From JAQIBY01 sp034721855 (GTDB lineage Bacteria > Bacteroidota > Bacteroidia > Bacteroidales > ML635J-15): 10,278 nt of DNA. How positions within the stretch are numbered: the first letter of the stretch is position 1; each line of letters starts with the position of its first letter. The notes beneath the pieces were generated by a model, which saw nothing but the letters and a program-made list of their open reading frames with translations, was not told the DNA's origin and did not search any database. This document shows, piece by piece, positions 1 through 6,681 of this stretch. The stretch covers positions 1-10,278 of the forward strand of contig JAYENB010000241.1 in the NCBI GenBank assembly GCA_034721855.1, written 5' to 3'. A program made the translations under genes and the position numbers.

Positions 1-1
1 T

Positions 2-268
2 TTCACCCCGAATGGTGATGGCATGAATGATTTTTTCCAGGTCAGTGCGCAGACACTGCGTAGTTTCCATGGAAAAGTTGTGAACCGCTGGGGCCGTACA
101 ATCTATGAATGGGACAACTATGAAGATGAAGAAGCCGGCTGGGATGGCAAACTCAGCAGTGGCAATTATGCATCCACCGGCGTTTATTTTTACATCATCA
201 AAGGTGAAGGAATTGATGGATATGTGTACGATCTTCAGGGACCATTCCACTTGATCAGTAATAAATAA
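2..268 (+). CDS. 3' end of a secreted/surface protein with type B T9SS sorting domain (partial)
   Basis: The reading frame is open from the left edge of the window, so the 5' part of the gene lies outside. An in-frame ATG at 23 is internal to the domain and not a credible start. The 88 visible residues form a complete gliding-motility-associated C-terminal domain (CHU_C / TIGR04131 type). It opens with FTPNGDGMNDFF, followed by VVNRWGRTIYEW, GWDGK and TGVYFYII, and ends in a short beta-strand-like tail. In this family the domain directs a protein already in the periplasm through the type IX secretion system to the cell surface or medium. Type B domains usually need a PorP/SprF-like partner, and none is encoded in this window. 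What the rest of the protein does cannot be seen; adhesins and large repeat proteins are common carriers. A strong terminator follows 15 bp after the stop codon. Confidence 0.9.
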   Translation, partial: FTPNGDGMNDFFQVSAQTLRSFHGKVVNRWGRTIYEWDNYEDEEAGWDGKLSSGNYASTGVYFYIIKGEGIDGYVYDLQGPFHLISNK

Positions 269-283
269 ACCATAGATAAATGG

Positions 284-320
284 AAAAAAGGCTGTCTTTT
301 TCTGAGAGACAGCCTTTTTT
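284..320 (+). terminator. Strong intrinsic terminator, A-tract/T-tract symmetric
   Basis: A perfect 14-bp inverted repeat, AAAAAAGGCTGTCT (284-297) and AGACAGCCTTTTTT (307-320), is separated by a 9-nt loop. The GC-rich core GGCTGTCT is flanked by six A on the left and six T on the right, so it should also work on the minus strand. It separates the upstream secreted-protein gene from the sigma factor unit, which must therefore have its own promoter in the 84 bp between 321 and 404. Confidence 0.92.
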
Positions 321-404
321 AATTAATTTTATGTAATAAATAACTTATTATTGTAATTCAGGCAACGAAACAGAACAAAAAATTGTCTGATTAATGAAAA
401 GAAA

Positions 405-944
405 ATGAGTGAGGATAAAAAACTTGTTAAAAGATGTCAACAGAGAGACGGAAAGGCTTTTAATAAGCTTTATGATAAATACGCTCCTGTTCTGTTTGCG
501 ATTTGTATGCGATACAGTACAAACCAGGCAGAGGCTGAAGACATCCTGCAGGAATCATTCCTTACCATATTTAATAAAATTGAATCGTATAAATTTAAAG
601 GTTCTTTTGAAGGCTGGATGAAACGAATAACTGTAAACACTGCAATTAACCTGTTACGGTCAAAAAATCATCAATTGTACCGAATAAAGGGTGATGAGTA
701 TGTTCAAGTTAAGTATGAAGGATACGATGCAATTTCAAAATTGACGGAAAAGGAAATCTTAAAGTGCATACAGAAACTCCCAATCGGCTACCGAACCGTA
801 TTTAATTTGCATGTGGTGGAAGGATATAAACACAGGGAAATTGCAGTGTTGTTAGGGATCAGTGAAAACACTTCACGAACACAGTTGGGCAAAGCCAGGT
901 TGGCCTTGATAAAAGAAATGGAGAATTTAGGTTATACATTATGA
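405..944 (+). CDS. ECF-family RNA polymerase sigma factor
   Basis: A 179-residue protein with the two-domain layout of extracytoplasmic-function sigma factors. Sigma region 2 spans about residues 19-87; its helices include FNKLYDKYAPVL, AEDILQESFLTIF and the region 2.3/2.4 segment around W71 (GSFEGWMKRITVNTAINLL). A short linker follows, then region 4 at about 113-170, with the -35-reading helix-turn-helix in YKHREIAVLLGISENTSR. Regions 1 and 3 are absent, as expected for ECF factors. It would bind core RNA polymerase in the cytoplasm and direct it to a specific regulon. The last codons overlap the start of the next gene by 4 bp (ATGA), which implies translational coupling to a membrane partner, the usual arrangement for a sigma and its anti-sigma. 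The start at 405 gives a normal N-terminus; an ATG at 394 is out of frame. Its regulon cannot be read from the sequence. Assignment to the ECF family is firm, to a subgroup not. Confidence 0.95.
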   Translation: MSEDKKLVKRCQQRDGKAFNKLYDKYAPVLFAICMRYSTNQAEAEDILQESFLTIFNKIESYKFKGSFEGWMKRITVNTAINLLRSKNHQLYRIKGDEYVQVKYEGYDAISKLTEKEILKCIQKLPIGYRTVFNLHVVEGYKHREIAVLLGISENTSRTQLGKARLALIKEMENLGYTL

Positions 945-2713
945 AAGCATTTGATGAACATATCAGAGACAAAATGACCAGGATGGAGATCAATCCATCC
1001 CGGGAAGTGTCTGAACGGATAAAATCAAACAAGCCCAGGCCGGGGTTTAAACATATATTTAACCATTATGGGTATTGGTTTGCTGCCGGAGTTGCAGTAA
1101 TTGGAATACTGTCTTTAGTTGTTTTCGATAACCAGTCTGGTAAAAAAACATCACATGATAACACAGCTCCTCAACCACAGGAAAAAATTGATAACCACCC
1201 TCAAACGCTTTCGACACAAAACAATACTGATAGTACTGACAAAGACAGCAAAACACGTATTGAAGAAAAAACTGACAAAAAAGACGTTAATACAGCTAAG
1301 CATAGAATTATACACACCTATAGCAGCAAAGTTATGCTTACAGCAGACAAAACAGGCGACTGGATCAGTAAATCTGAAGCCGAAATCATTAATACAAAAC
1401 AAAATGAATGCGTTGTGTATTGTCCCGACTATGGCAAATATGAAATGATACTCCTCAATGATGATGAAGGAAACATTCATTATGAAATTCATTACCTGGA
1501 AAAACCACACATATTCACATCAAAAGATACAATTGTTGATGCACTGGAATGCCGGATTTTCTGTAAAACAAAACATGGAACCTGGCAAGTACCGGATGGA
1601 ATTAAATTGAAAGAATTAAATAACCATACCATACAATTATACGCACAAAACTTTGGCCGGTATGTAATTATACGAACCGAAAAAGATTCAGTTGACAGGT
1701 TTTCAGACACCATTGCAGTACATTTCATTGCATCGGACAGTAAATTCAGGCTTATAAAAAGGCCCTGCTGTCCGGGCAATAGTGCTGTTGTTGCTGTGGA
1801 TAAGGGATTTGTCCCCAAATCCAATGATATGACCTGTGTTAAACGAGATGGTAATGAATACGAATTGACATTTAAACCATCTGCATCAGTCAAAGTAATA
1901 TGCAACATTGTGGATGAAAAATCGGGAAAACAAATTGACACCATCGTTTTTGTCATGCCTGAAAAAACAGATCTTAATTATGAATTGCAATCGCATACAT
2001 GCAAAAACAATGGGTCTGTTTTTATTAAGGACAATCCGGACATTACTGAGATTTATCTCGATGATGAAACAGTGGAAGCTGGGAAATACATTGATCTGGA
2101 AGCAGGCAATTACACACTCACATGGAAAGATACTCGCGGATGCATAGACAGCACAGAAATTACCATAGACCAATCTGAACTATTAAAAGCTGATTATGAA
2201 CTGGAGATCTCACTTGACGGATTTTCTGCCAGAACCACAAATCTGACAAGTTATGCAGATCAACCATATTTTGACAACCTTTATTATGAATGGTATGTCA
2301 ATGGGAATTTACAAAGCACGGCAAAAGAACCAGAACTTCAGCTTGATGAGCTCATCAACAGTGTCAAATTATACGTAACAGATGGTAAATTATGCTCCGA
2401 TTCGATGATTAAAAAAGACATCAAACCTGATCAGGCTCTCATACGTGTTCCAAACTTTTTTACCCCCAATAATGACGGGTATTTTGATCATTTCAAAGTG
2501 TTGGTTGATTCTCGCTTGTCTGAGTTTAGTGCCATCATTACATCCCGATCAGGACAAACTGTTTATAAATGGTCTGATCCCTCTAAAGGATGGGATGGAA
2601 AAATATTTGGCAATGAAAACGCCAGCGAGGGAGTGTATTTCTACATCATTCAGGCATACGATTCAACAGGAAGGCCCATTAAAAAACGCGGTACATTGCA
2701 GTTGATCCGTTAA
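941..2713 (+). CDS. Single-pass membrane protein, anti-sigma-like N-terminus, type B T9SS C-terminal domain
   Basis: 590 residues. Residues 1-42 are charged and probably cytoplasmic, beginning FDEHIRDKMTRMEINP. This resembles, from memory, the short N-terminal motif of Bacteroidota membrane proteins encoded next to ECF sigma factors. One hydrophobic helix follows at 44-62 (GYWFAAGVAVIGILSLVVF). Residues 63-125 are a Lys/Thr/Asp/Gln-rich linker. The rest looks extracytoplasmic and beta-rich. Residues about 350-410 resemble a SprB-type repeat (LEAGNYTLTWKDTRGCIDST). Residues about 420-495 look PKD/Ig-like (YYEWYVNG, VKLYVTDGKLCSDS). Residues 502-590 are a complete gliding-motility-associated domain (VPNFFTPNNDGYFDHF, GWDGK, EGVYFYII). 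The extracytoplasmic part has 11 cysteines, including two C-x3-C pairs (157/161 and 204/208). Its ATG overlaps the sigma stop, so the two are very likely co-expressed. Inference: it anchors and restrains the sigma factor. The oddity is a sorting tag on a protein whose helix lacks signal-peptidase-type features and sits about 43 residues in. A simple surface protein with a late signal peptide is the alternative. Confidence 0.85.
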   Translation: MKAFDEHIRDKMTRMEINPSREVSERIKSNKPRPGFKHIFNHYGYWFAAGVAVIGILSLVVFDNQSGKKTSHDNTAPQPQEKIDNHPQTLSTQNNTDSTDKDSKTRIEEKTDKKDVNTAKHRIIHTYSSKVMLTADKTGDWISKSEAEIINTKQNECVVYCPDYGKYEMILLNDDEGNIHYEIHYLEKPHIFTSKDTIVDALECRIFCKTKHGTWQVPDGIKLKELNNHTIQLYAQNFGRYVIIRTEKDSVDRFSDTIAVHFIASDSKFRLIKRPCCPGNSAVVAVDKGFVPKSNDMTCVKRDGNEYELTFKPSASVKVICNIVDEKSGKQIDTIVFVMPEKTDLNYELQSHTCKNNGSVFIKDNPDITEIYLDDETVEAGKYIDLEAGNYTLTWKDTRGCIDSTEITIDQSELLKADYELEISLDGFSARTTNLTSYADQPYFDNLYYEWYVNGNLQSTAKEPELQLDELINSVKLYVTDGKLCSDSMIKKDIKPDQALIRVPNFFTPNNDGYFDHFKVLVDSRLSEFSAIITSRSGQTVYKWSDPSKGWDGKIFGNENASEGVYFYIIQAYDSTGRPIKKRGTLQLIR

Positions 2714-2745
2714 AATAAATAAATACCATTCCCGGAATTCTTACA

Positions 2746-2761
2746 ATCGTGCTATCGTGCT
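2746..2761 (+). repeat. Tandem 8-bp direct repeat in intergenic region
   Basis: ATCGTGCT occurs twice in immediate succession in the 178-bp gap between the membrane protein gene and the first TPR/propeller gene. It lies about 75-90 bp upstream of the predicted promoter. It could be a regulator half-site pair or chance; nothing else in the window repeats it that I can see. The rest of this gap holds the promoter candidate below and no small gene that I can support. Confidence 0.4.
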
Positions 2762-2834
2762 TTCATAAATTTGCGGTAAATAGTTCCCTGAATTTTATGT
2801 TCATTTCTAATTTTCGGCATCCATTTTGCAAGAT

Positions 2835-2865
2835 TTTGTTAAACAAGTGAGCTTTGCTATTTTTA
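2835..2865 (+). promoter_or_regulatory. Predicted Bacteroidota-type promoter for the TPR/propeller genes
   Basis: TTTG at 2835-2838 and TATTTTTA at 2858-2865 are separated by 19 bp. The known Bacteroides consensus is TTTG near -33 and TAnnTTTG near -7, so the -7 box differs only in the last base. Transcription would start at roughly 2872, leaving a leader of about 20 nt before the ATG at 2892. The leader has no clear Shine-Dalgarno sequence, which is common in this phylum. A second box, TAAATTTG at 2766-2773, matches the -7 consensus fully but has no -33 element at the right distance. Confidence 0.5.
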
Positions 2866-2891
2866 CACCATAACAATTTGGGCAAAATATC

Positions 2892-4448
2892 ATGAGACTA
2901 AGAACAGGGAAATATGTGTTGATTTTGGTATTAATATGCTTGTTAAAACCCGGATTCGGACAGCGTTATATAAACAGGGGAGATGATGCTTTTGAGCGCG
3001 AGCAATACAAAACAGCCATTGATCATTACCAGGAAGCTTATGAACGAGGCGATAAATCCAGGAAAACAAGGGCTGAAGCATCATTCAAAACAGCAAGAGC
3101 ATACATGAAAATTTCAGACCATGAAAGTGCCCTGGAACATTTTAACAGGGCTGAAAGATACAATTACCAAAACGATAATATGTATTTTGAAATGGCAGAT
3201 GCATACCTCCAACATGAAGAATTTGATTCAGCACTACTAAGCATTGAAAAATATGAGAATATACATCCCAATGATCCCAGGGTGGATGAGGAAATTCAAC
3301 GAATAAACCACACCCTGGAAATGCTCGAAAATCCGACAAATATTTCTGTTAAATTAGCCGCCATTTTGAACTCTGGGGAAATGGATTTTTGCCCTTTTTA
3401 CGGCTATAAAGATTACGATAAGATTTTCTTTACGTCTTCACGCTCAATACTTGATGATCCGGATATTAACCTGGAATCTGGACAGCTTTTTACCGATATA
3501 TATGAAGCAGAACGGGATAAAAGCGGTCAATGGAATCTGCCAATAAAATCCTGGGGTACCGTTAATACAAAGTATGATGAAGGTGCTGCCAGCCTGAACA
3601 GGCGATACAATGTGCTTTATTTTACCCGGTGTGATTATGACCCCAATGCAGATCGTCCTTGCAGAATATATAAAGCCAAAAGAAGAGGCTCATACTGGGC
3701 AGATGTCAGGGATGTGATCATACCTGGTATTCCCAAAGGAATCAGCATCGGACATCCTTCAATTTCTGATGATGAATGTGTCTTGTATTTTGTGGCTGAT
3801 TCTATGCTTGGTGGCTATGGCGGTAAAGACATTTATAAAGTTACACGTGAACGTAAATCCAAACCATGGAGCTCCCCAAAAAACCTCGGCCCCGATATCA
3901 ATACTGAAAAAGACGATTGTTTCCCGTATATACGTAAAAACGGGTTGTTGTATTTTGCCTCTGACGGGCACAACAGCATAGGAGGTCTTGATATTATTGA
4001 AGCCAGATGTACCGGAACAGCATCATATGAGGTCAGAAACATGCAATGCCCGGTAAATTCACCTGCCGATGATTTTGGTATCGTGTTTAGAGATGATAAA
4101 GAAGAAGGATTTTTAACATCTCAACGAAGAGGCGGTGTCGGGAAATCCGATATTTATCATTTCTTTATTCCGGGGATTTCTGTGCAGATTTATGGAACAG
4201 TGTATGATAAATTAACAAAAGAACCCGTTGAAAATGTCTTGGCAGAACTTTGCGGACAAGATGGTGACGTGATTGAATCAACCCATACTACCCCTGATGG
4301 AAATTATGAATTCAGGATTGAACACGGAAAGGTTTACCAGGTGTATTTCCGTAAACAACCATACATCCCGGCAAGTAAACGTATAACAACAAAGGATATA
4401 ATAAGCAGTAAAAAAATAAGACAAGACATGTTTATGGAAATCCGTTGA
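2892..4448 (+). CDS. Secreted TPR / beta-propeller (PD40) / regulatory-like domain protein, PorE-like paralogue lacking OmpA domain
   Basis: 518 residues. A signal peptide covers about residues 1-23 (hydrophobic VLILVLICLL, probable cleavage after GFG). TPR-like helices follow at 25-145 (DDAFEREQYKTAIDHYQEAY, FKTARAYMKISDHESALEHF). Residues about 155-426 form a WD40-like PD40 propeller, with blade motifs such as KIFFTSSR, VLYFTR, CVLYFVADS and LLYFASDGHNSIGGLDI. Residues 430-500 are a carboxypeptidase-regulatory-like fold (VYDKLTKEPVENVLAEL, TPDGNYEF). The protein stops there, without the OmpA-like domain of the neighbouring paralogue. The two align through TPR, propeller and regulatory-like domains, so this looks like a tandem duplication. 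It should be periplasmic or outer-membrane associated through protein contacts, because it has no peptidoglycan-binding domain, lipobox or sorting domain. Loss by frameshift is unlikely, since only 69 bp separate it from the next start. The role is inferred from the relative: scaffolding of T9SS or cell-envelope machinery. The 69-bp AT-rich gap after it shows no terminator, so co-transcription with the next gene is likely. Confidence 0.88.
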   Translation: MRLRTGKYVLILVLICLLKPGFGQRYINRGDDAFEREQYKTAIDHYQEAYERGDKSRKTRAEASFKTARAYMKISDHESALEHFNRAERYNYQNDNMYFEMADAYLQHEEFDSALLSIEKYENIHPNDPRVDEEIQRINHTLEMLENPTNISVKLAAILNSGEMDFCPFYGYKDYDKIFFTSSRSILDDPDINLESGQLFTDIYEAERDKSGQWNLPIKSWGTVNTKYDEGAASLNRRYNVLYFTRCDYDPNADRPCRIYKAKRRGSYWADVRDVIIPGIPKGISIGHPSISDDECVLYFVADSMLGGYGGKDIYKVTRERKSKPWSSPKNLGPDINTEKDDCFPYIRKNGLLYFASDGHNSIGGLDIIEARCTGTASYEVRNMQCPVNSPADDFGIVFRDDKEEGFLTSQRRGGVGKSDIYHFFIPGISVQIYGTVYDKLTKEPVENVLAELCGQDGDVIESTHTTPDGNYEFRIEHGKVYQVYFRKQPYIPASKRITTKDIISSKKIRQDMFMEIR

Positions 4449-4517
4449 TGTTTTTATCTAAATATCTTTTGGTTTTAATAGAATTAATTAATTTAGTAAC
4501 CTGAAAAACTACATATT

Positions 4518-6602
4518 ATGAAACGATTAATATTTTTAACGCTTTTCACAGGCTTGTTTATTTACACAGCCTTTGGACAAACAGGGGTAAAAAAGGGTGA
4601 TGTAGCCTGGGACCAATACCGGTATGAAGAAGCCATTGAGTATTATACCGAAGCATTACCAACTTTGAACAGTTCTGAACAAACAGCTTTGGTTGCATAC
4701 CGGGTCGGCTATTGTTATCGTGAAATGAGAAATGCACAAAAAGCAGAAGAATTTTTTCGTAAAGCACTCAAAGCAAATTCTCAGCGTTTAAAACCGGAAG
4801 CAAGGTTATATTATGCCGATGCACTGCGTATGAATGGGAATTATGAAGATGCTATTGAAGTGTATAAAACTTATCTGGATATTGTGCCTAATGACCACAG
4901 GGCAAAAGTAGGCATTGAATCGTGTAAGGTGGTTCCGAAATGGGAAAATCAACCAGCACGTTACGAGGTAAATACAATGGCATATTTTAACTCACTTAAA
5001 CAAGATTTTGCCCCCGCCTGGGGAAATGAAGATTATTCTATAGTCTTTTTTACTACATCTAGGGAAGGCACCATGGGAGATCGAAATAACCTGAAAAGCG
5101 GGCAAAAATTTACCGACATATTTATGATCGAACAAGACAGGAAAGGAAACTGGAGCAAACCAATGCCTGTTGGTGGAAACATCAATATCGAAGAGGATGA
5201 AGGTGCTGTGTGTGTTAACAACAAAGGTAATTTAATGTATTTTACCCGTTGTTTCAGTGGAGATAATGTTGATATTCCCTGTCAGATTTTTACAGCAACT
5301 CAACGCGGACGTGCCTGGAGTGGTGTTAAAAAACTTAAAATCCCCGGATTTGAAACTTATGAAGTGGGATACCCGGAACTTTCTCCTGATGAAAATAAAT
5401 TATACTTTTCTGCTAATACTCCAACCGGATTTGGTGGTAGTGACCTGTATGTAATGACGAGACCTGACACCAAAGCTGAATGGGGGCAACCTATGAATGT
5501 TGGTGAACCAATCAATACCGCCGGCGATGAAACCTTTCCTACCATCAGATCTGATGGTACCTTATATTTTGCTTCCGATGGCCATGTTGGTATGGGAGGC
5601 CTTGATATTTTTGAAGCTAAACCTGATGGAGATGGTGGTTTTGAAGAACCGGTTAACCTGAGACCTCCTATGAACTCACAAGCTGATGATTTTAAGATTA
5701 TCTTTAAAGGAGAACAGGATGTTGGGTATTTTTCATCCAACAGGCCAGGAGGAAAAGGCATGGATGATATATACCGGTTCCACATGCCTCCTTTGGATAT
5801 TTCAGTCAGGGGGGTGGTCAGAGATACAACCAAACCTAAATATCCCTACCGCATCAAAGGAGCGAAAATACAGCTTATAACAGACGAAGGGCTACAGCAG
5901 GCTTTTGAAACCAGCGGTGATGGTACCTATGTGTTTAAAAACCTGGATGAGGAAACCGATTACATCCTAAAAGCCTCTGTTGGTAAAGATTATTTTGCTA
6001 ATACATACAGCCTTACCACTCGTGGTGTCAGAAGGGATACATCTATTGTCATTGATATTAACATGGCAAGCATTCCGAAAATAATTGAACTTCCTAACAT
6101 TGAATATGACCTGGATAAAGCAACATTGCGGCCTGAATCAACAGTGGCTCTGGATGGGCTTGTGAAAACCCTGAATGATAACCATCACCTCGCTATTGCA
6201 TTGAGAGCTCATACAGACTTTAGGGGTAGCGATGAACACAACATGGAATTGTCAGATGCGCGTGCCAAATCCTGTGTCGATTACCTCACTGAAAAAGGCA
6301 TTGATAAAGACAGGCTTACCTGGAGGGGCTTTGGGGAATCCATGCCCAGGGTCATTGATTCAACACTGGCTGAAAAACATAATTTCCTGGATCCCGGAGA
6401 TATCCTCACTGAAGGGTTCATTCTTGATCTTCGTTCAGAAGAACAACGGGAAATTGCACATCAGCTAAACCGTAGAACGGAATTTAGTGTCGAAGCAAAA
6501 AATTATGGGCTTGAACCGGGAGAAGACCCCTTTGAAGTGGAAAATGAGAATGTTATTAAAAAAGGTGATGCTGAAGTGGAAGTTGGCGGCGGCGAATTTT
6601 AA
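4518..6602 (+). CDS. PorE-like OmpA-family protein: TPR, PD40 propeller, regulatory-like domain, OmpA C-domain
   Basis: 694 residues. The signal peptide is about 1-20 (LIFLTLFTGLFIYTAFG, then Gln). TPR-like helices occupy 24-135. The propeller spans about 150-424 (SIVFFTTSREG, LMYFTRC, KLYFSANTPTGFGGSDLY, TLYFASDGHVGMGGLDIF, VGYFSSNRPGGKGMDDIY). A carboxypeptidase-regulatory-like domain lies at about 427-515, and an OmpA-like domain at about 522-660. In the last, D567 (in AHTDFRG) and R582 (in LSDARAKS) match the Asp and Arg that contact diaminopimelate in OmpA. The domain closes with NRRTEF. An insertion of about 35 residues precedes that motif, and an acidic Gly-rich tail ends the protein. 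This domain order matches PorE (PG1058) of Porphyromonas gingivalis, a T9SS component thought to link the outer-membrane machinery to peptidoglycan. No lipobox cysteine is visible. It may be the functional PorE or one of several paralogues, so no symbol is given. It is the last gene before a strong terminator. Confidence 0.9.
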   Translation: MKRLIFLTLFTGLFIYTAFGQTGVKKGDVAWDQYRYEEAIEYYTEALPTLNSSEQTALVAYRVGYCYREMRNAQKAEEFFRKALKANSQRLKPEARLYYADALRMNGNYEDAIEVYKTYLDIVPNDHRAKVGIESCKVVPKWENQPARYEVNTMAYFNSLKQDFAPAWGNEDYSIVFFTTSREGTMGDRNNLKSGQKFTDIFMIEQDRKGNWSKPMPVGGNINIEEDEGAVCVNNKGNLMYFTRCFSGDNVDIPCQIFTATQRGRAWSGVKKLKIPGFETYEVGYPELSPDENKLYFSANTPTGFGGSDLYVMTRPDTKAEWGQPMNVGEPINTAGDETFPTIRSDGTLYFASDGHVGMGGLDIFEAKPDGDGGFEEPVNLRPPMNSQADDFKIIFKGEQDVGYFSSNRPGGKGMDDIYRFHMPPLDISVRGVVRDTTKPKYPYRIKGAKIQLITDEGLQQAFETSGDGTYVFKNLDEETDYILKASVGKDYFANTYSLTTRGVRRDTSIVIDINMASIPKIIELPNIEYDLDKATLRPESTVALDGLVKTLNDNHHLAIALRAHTDFRGSDEHNMELSDARAKSCVDYLTEKGIDKDRLTWRGFGESMPRVIDSTLAEKHNFLDPGDILTEGFILDLRSEEQREIAHQLNRRTEFSVEAKNYGLEPGEDPFEVENENVIKKGDAEVEVGGGEF

Positions 6603-6622
6603 CTTATGAAAATAACATTGAT

Positions 6623-6660
6623 GGCGCCCGTTTGTCTTGTAACGGGCGCCTTTTAATTTT
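6623..6660 (+). terminator. Intrinsic terminator after the PorE-like gene
   Basis: A perfect 10-bp GC-rich stem, GGCGCCCGTT (6623-6632) and AACGGGCGCC (6641-6650), encloses an 8-nt loop and is followed by TTTTAATTTT. It ends the T9SS-related transcription unit 21 bp after the stop codon and lies only 22 bp upstream of the purM start. Confidence 0.9.
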
Positions 6661-6661
6661 A
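6631..6661 (+). promoter_or_regulatory. Candidate purM promoter embedded in the preceding terminator
   Basis: TTTG at 6631-6634, in the stem end and loop of the terminator, is followed after 19 bp by TAATTTTA at 6654-6661. This is close to the Bacteroidota TTTG/TAnnTTTG consensus and has the same spacing and the same final-base deviation as the candidate at 2835-2865. Transcription would start near 6668, giving a leader of about 14 nt before purM. The T-tract of the terminator makes a chance match to the -7 box fairly likely. Confidence 0.4.
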
Positions 6662-6681
6662 ATAATTTAACATCTAAGGCA

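Noticed and set aside
346..353. TATTATTG upstream of the sigma gene as a -7 box
   Set aside because: One mismatch to TAnnTTTG and no TTTG at the proper upstream distance in very AT-rich DNA. A promoter must exist between 321 and 404, but this one is not convincing.
1492..1956. Minus-strand open frame (154 codons) inside the sigma partner gene
   Set aside because: Lies wholly within a gene whose domains are recognisable; composition looks like a shadow frame.
4449..4517. Possible separate promoter before the PorE-like gene (TATCTTTT at 4463-4470)
   Set aside because: No correctly spaced -33 element; the short gap fits co-transcription with the upstream paralogue.
4440..4520. Frameshift explaining the missing OmpA domain of the 518-residue protein
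   Set aside because: Only 69 bp lie between its stop and the next start, far too little for a lost OmpA domain, and no homologous remnant is seen.
5357..5833. Minus-strand open frame (158 codons) inside the PorE-like gene
   Set aside because: Mirror of the repetitive propeller coding sequence; no domain or start signal.
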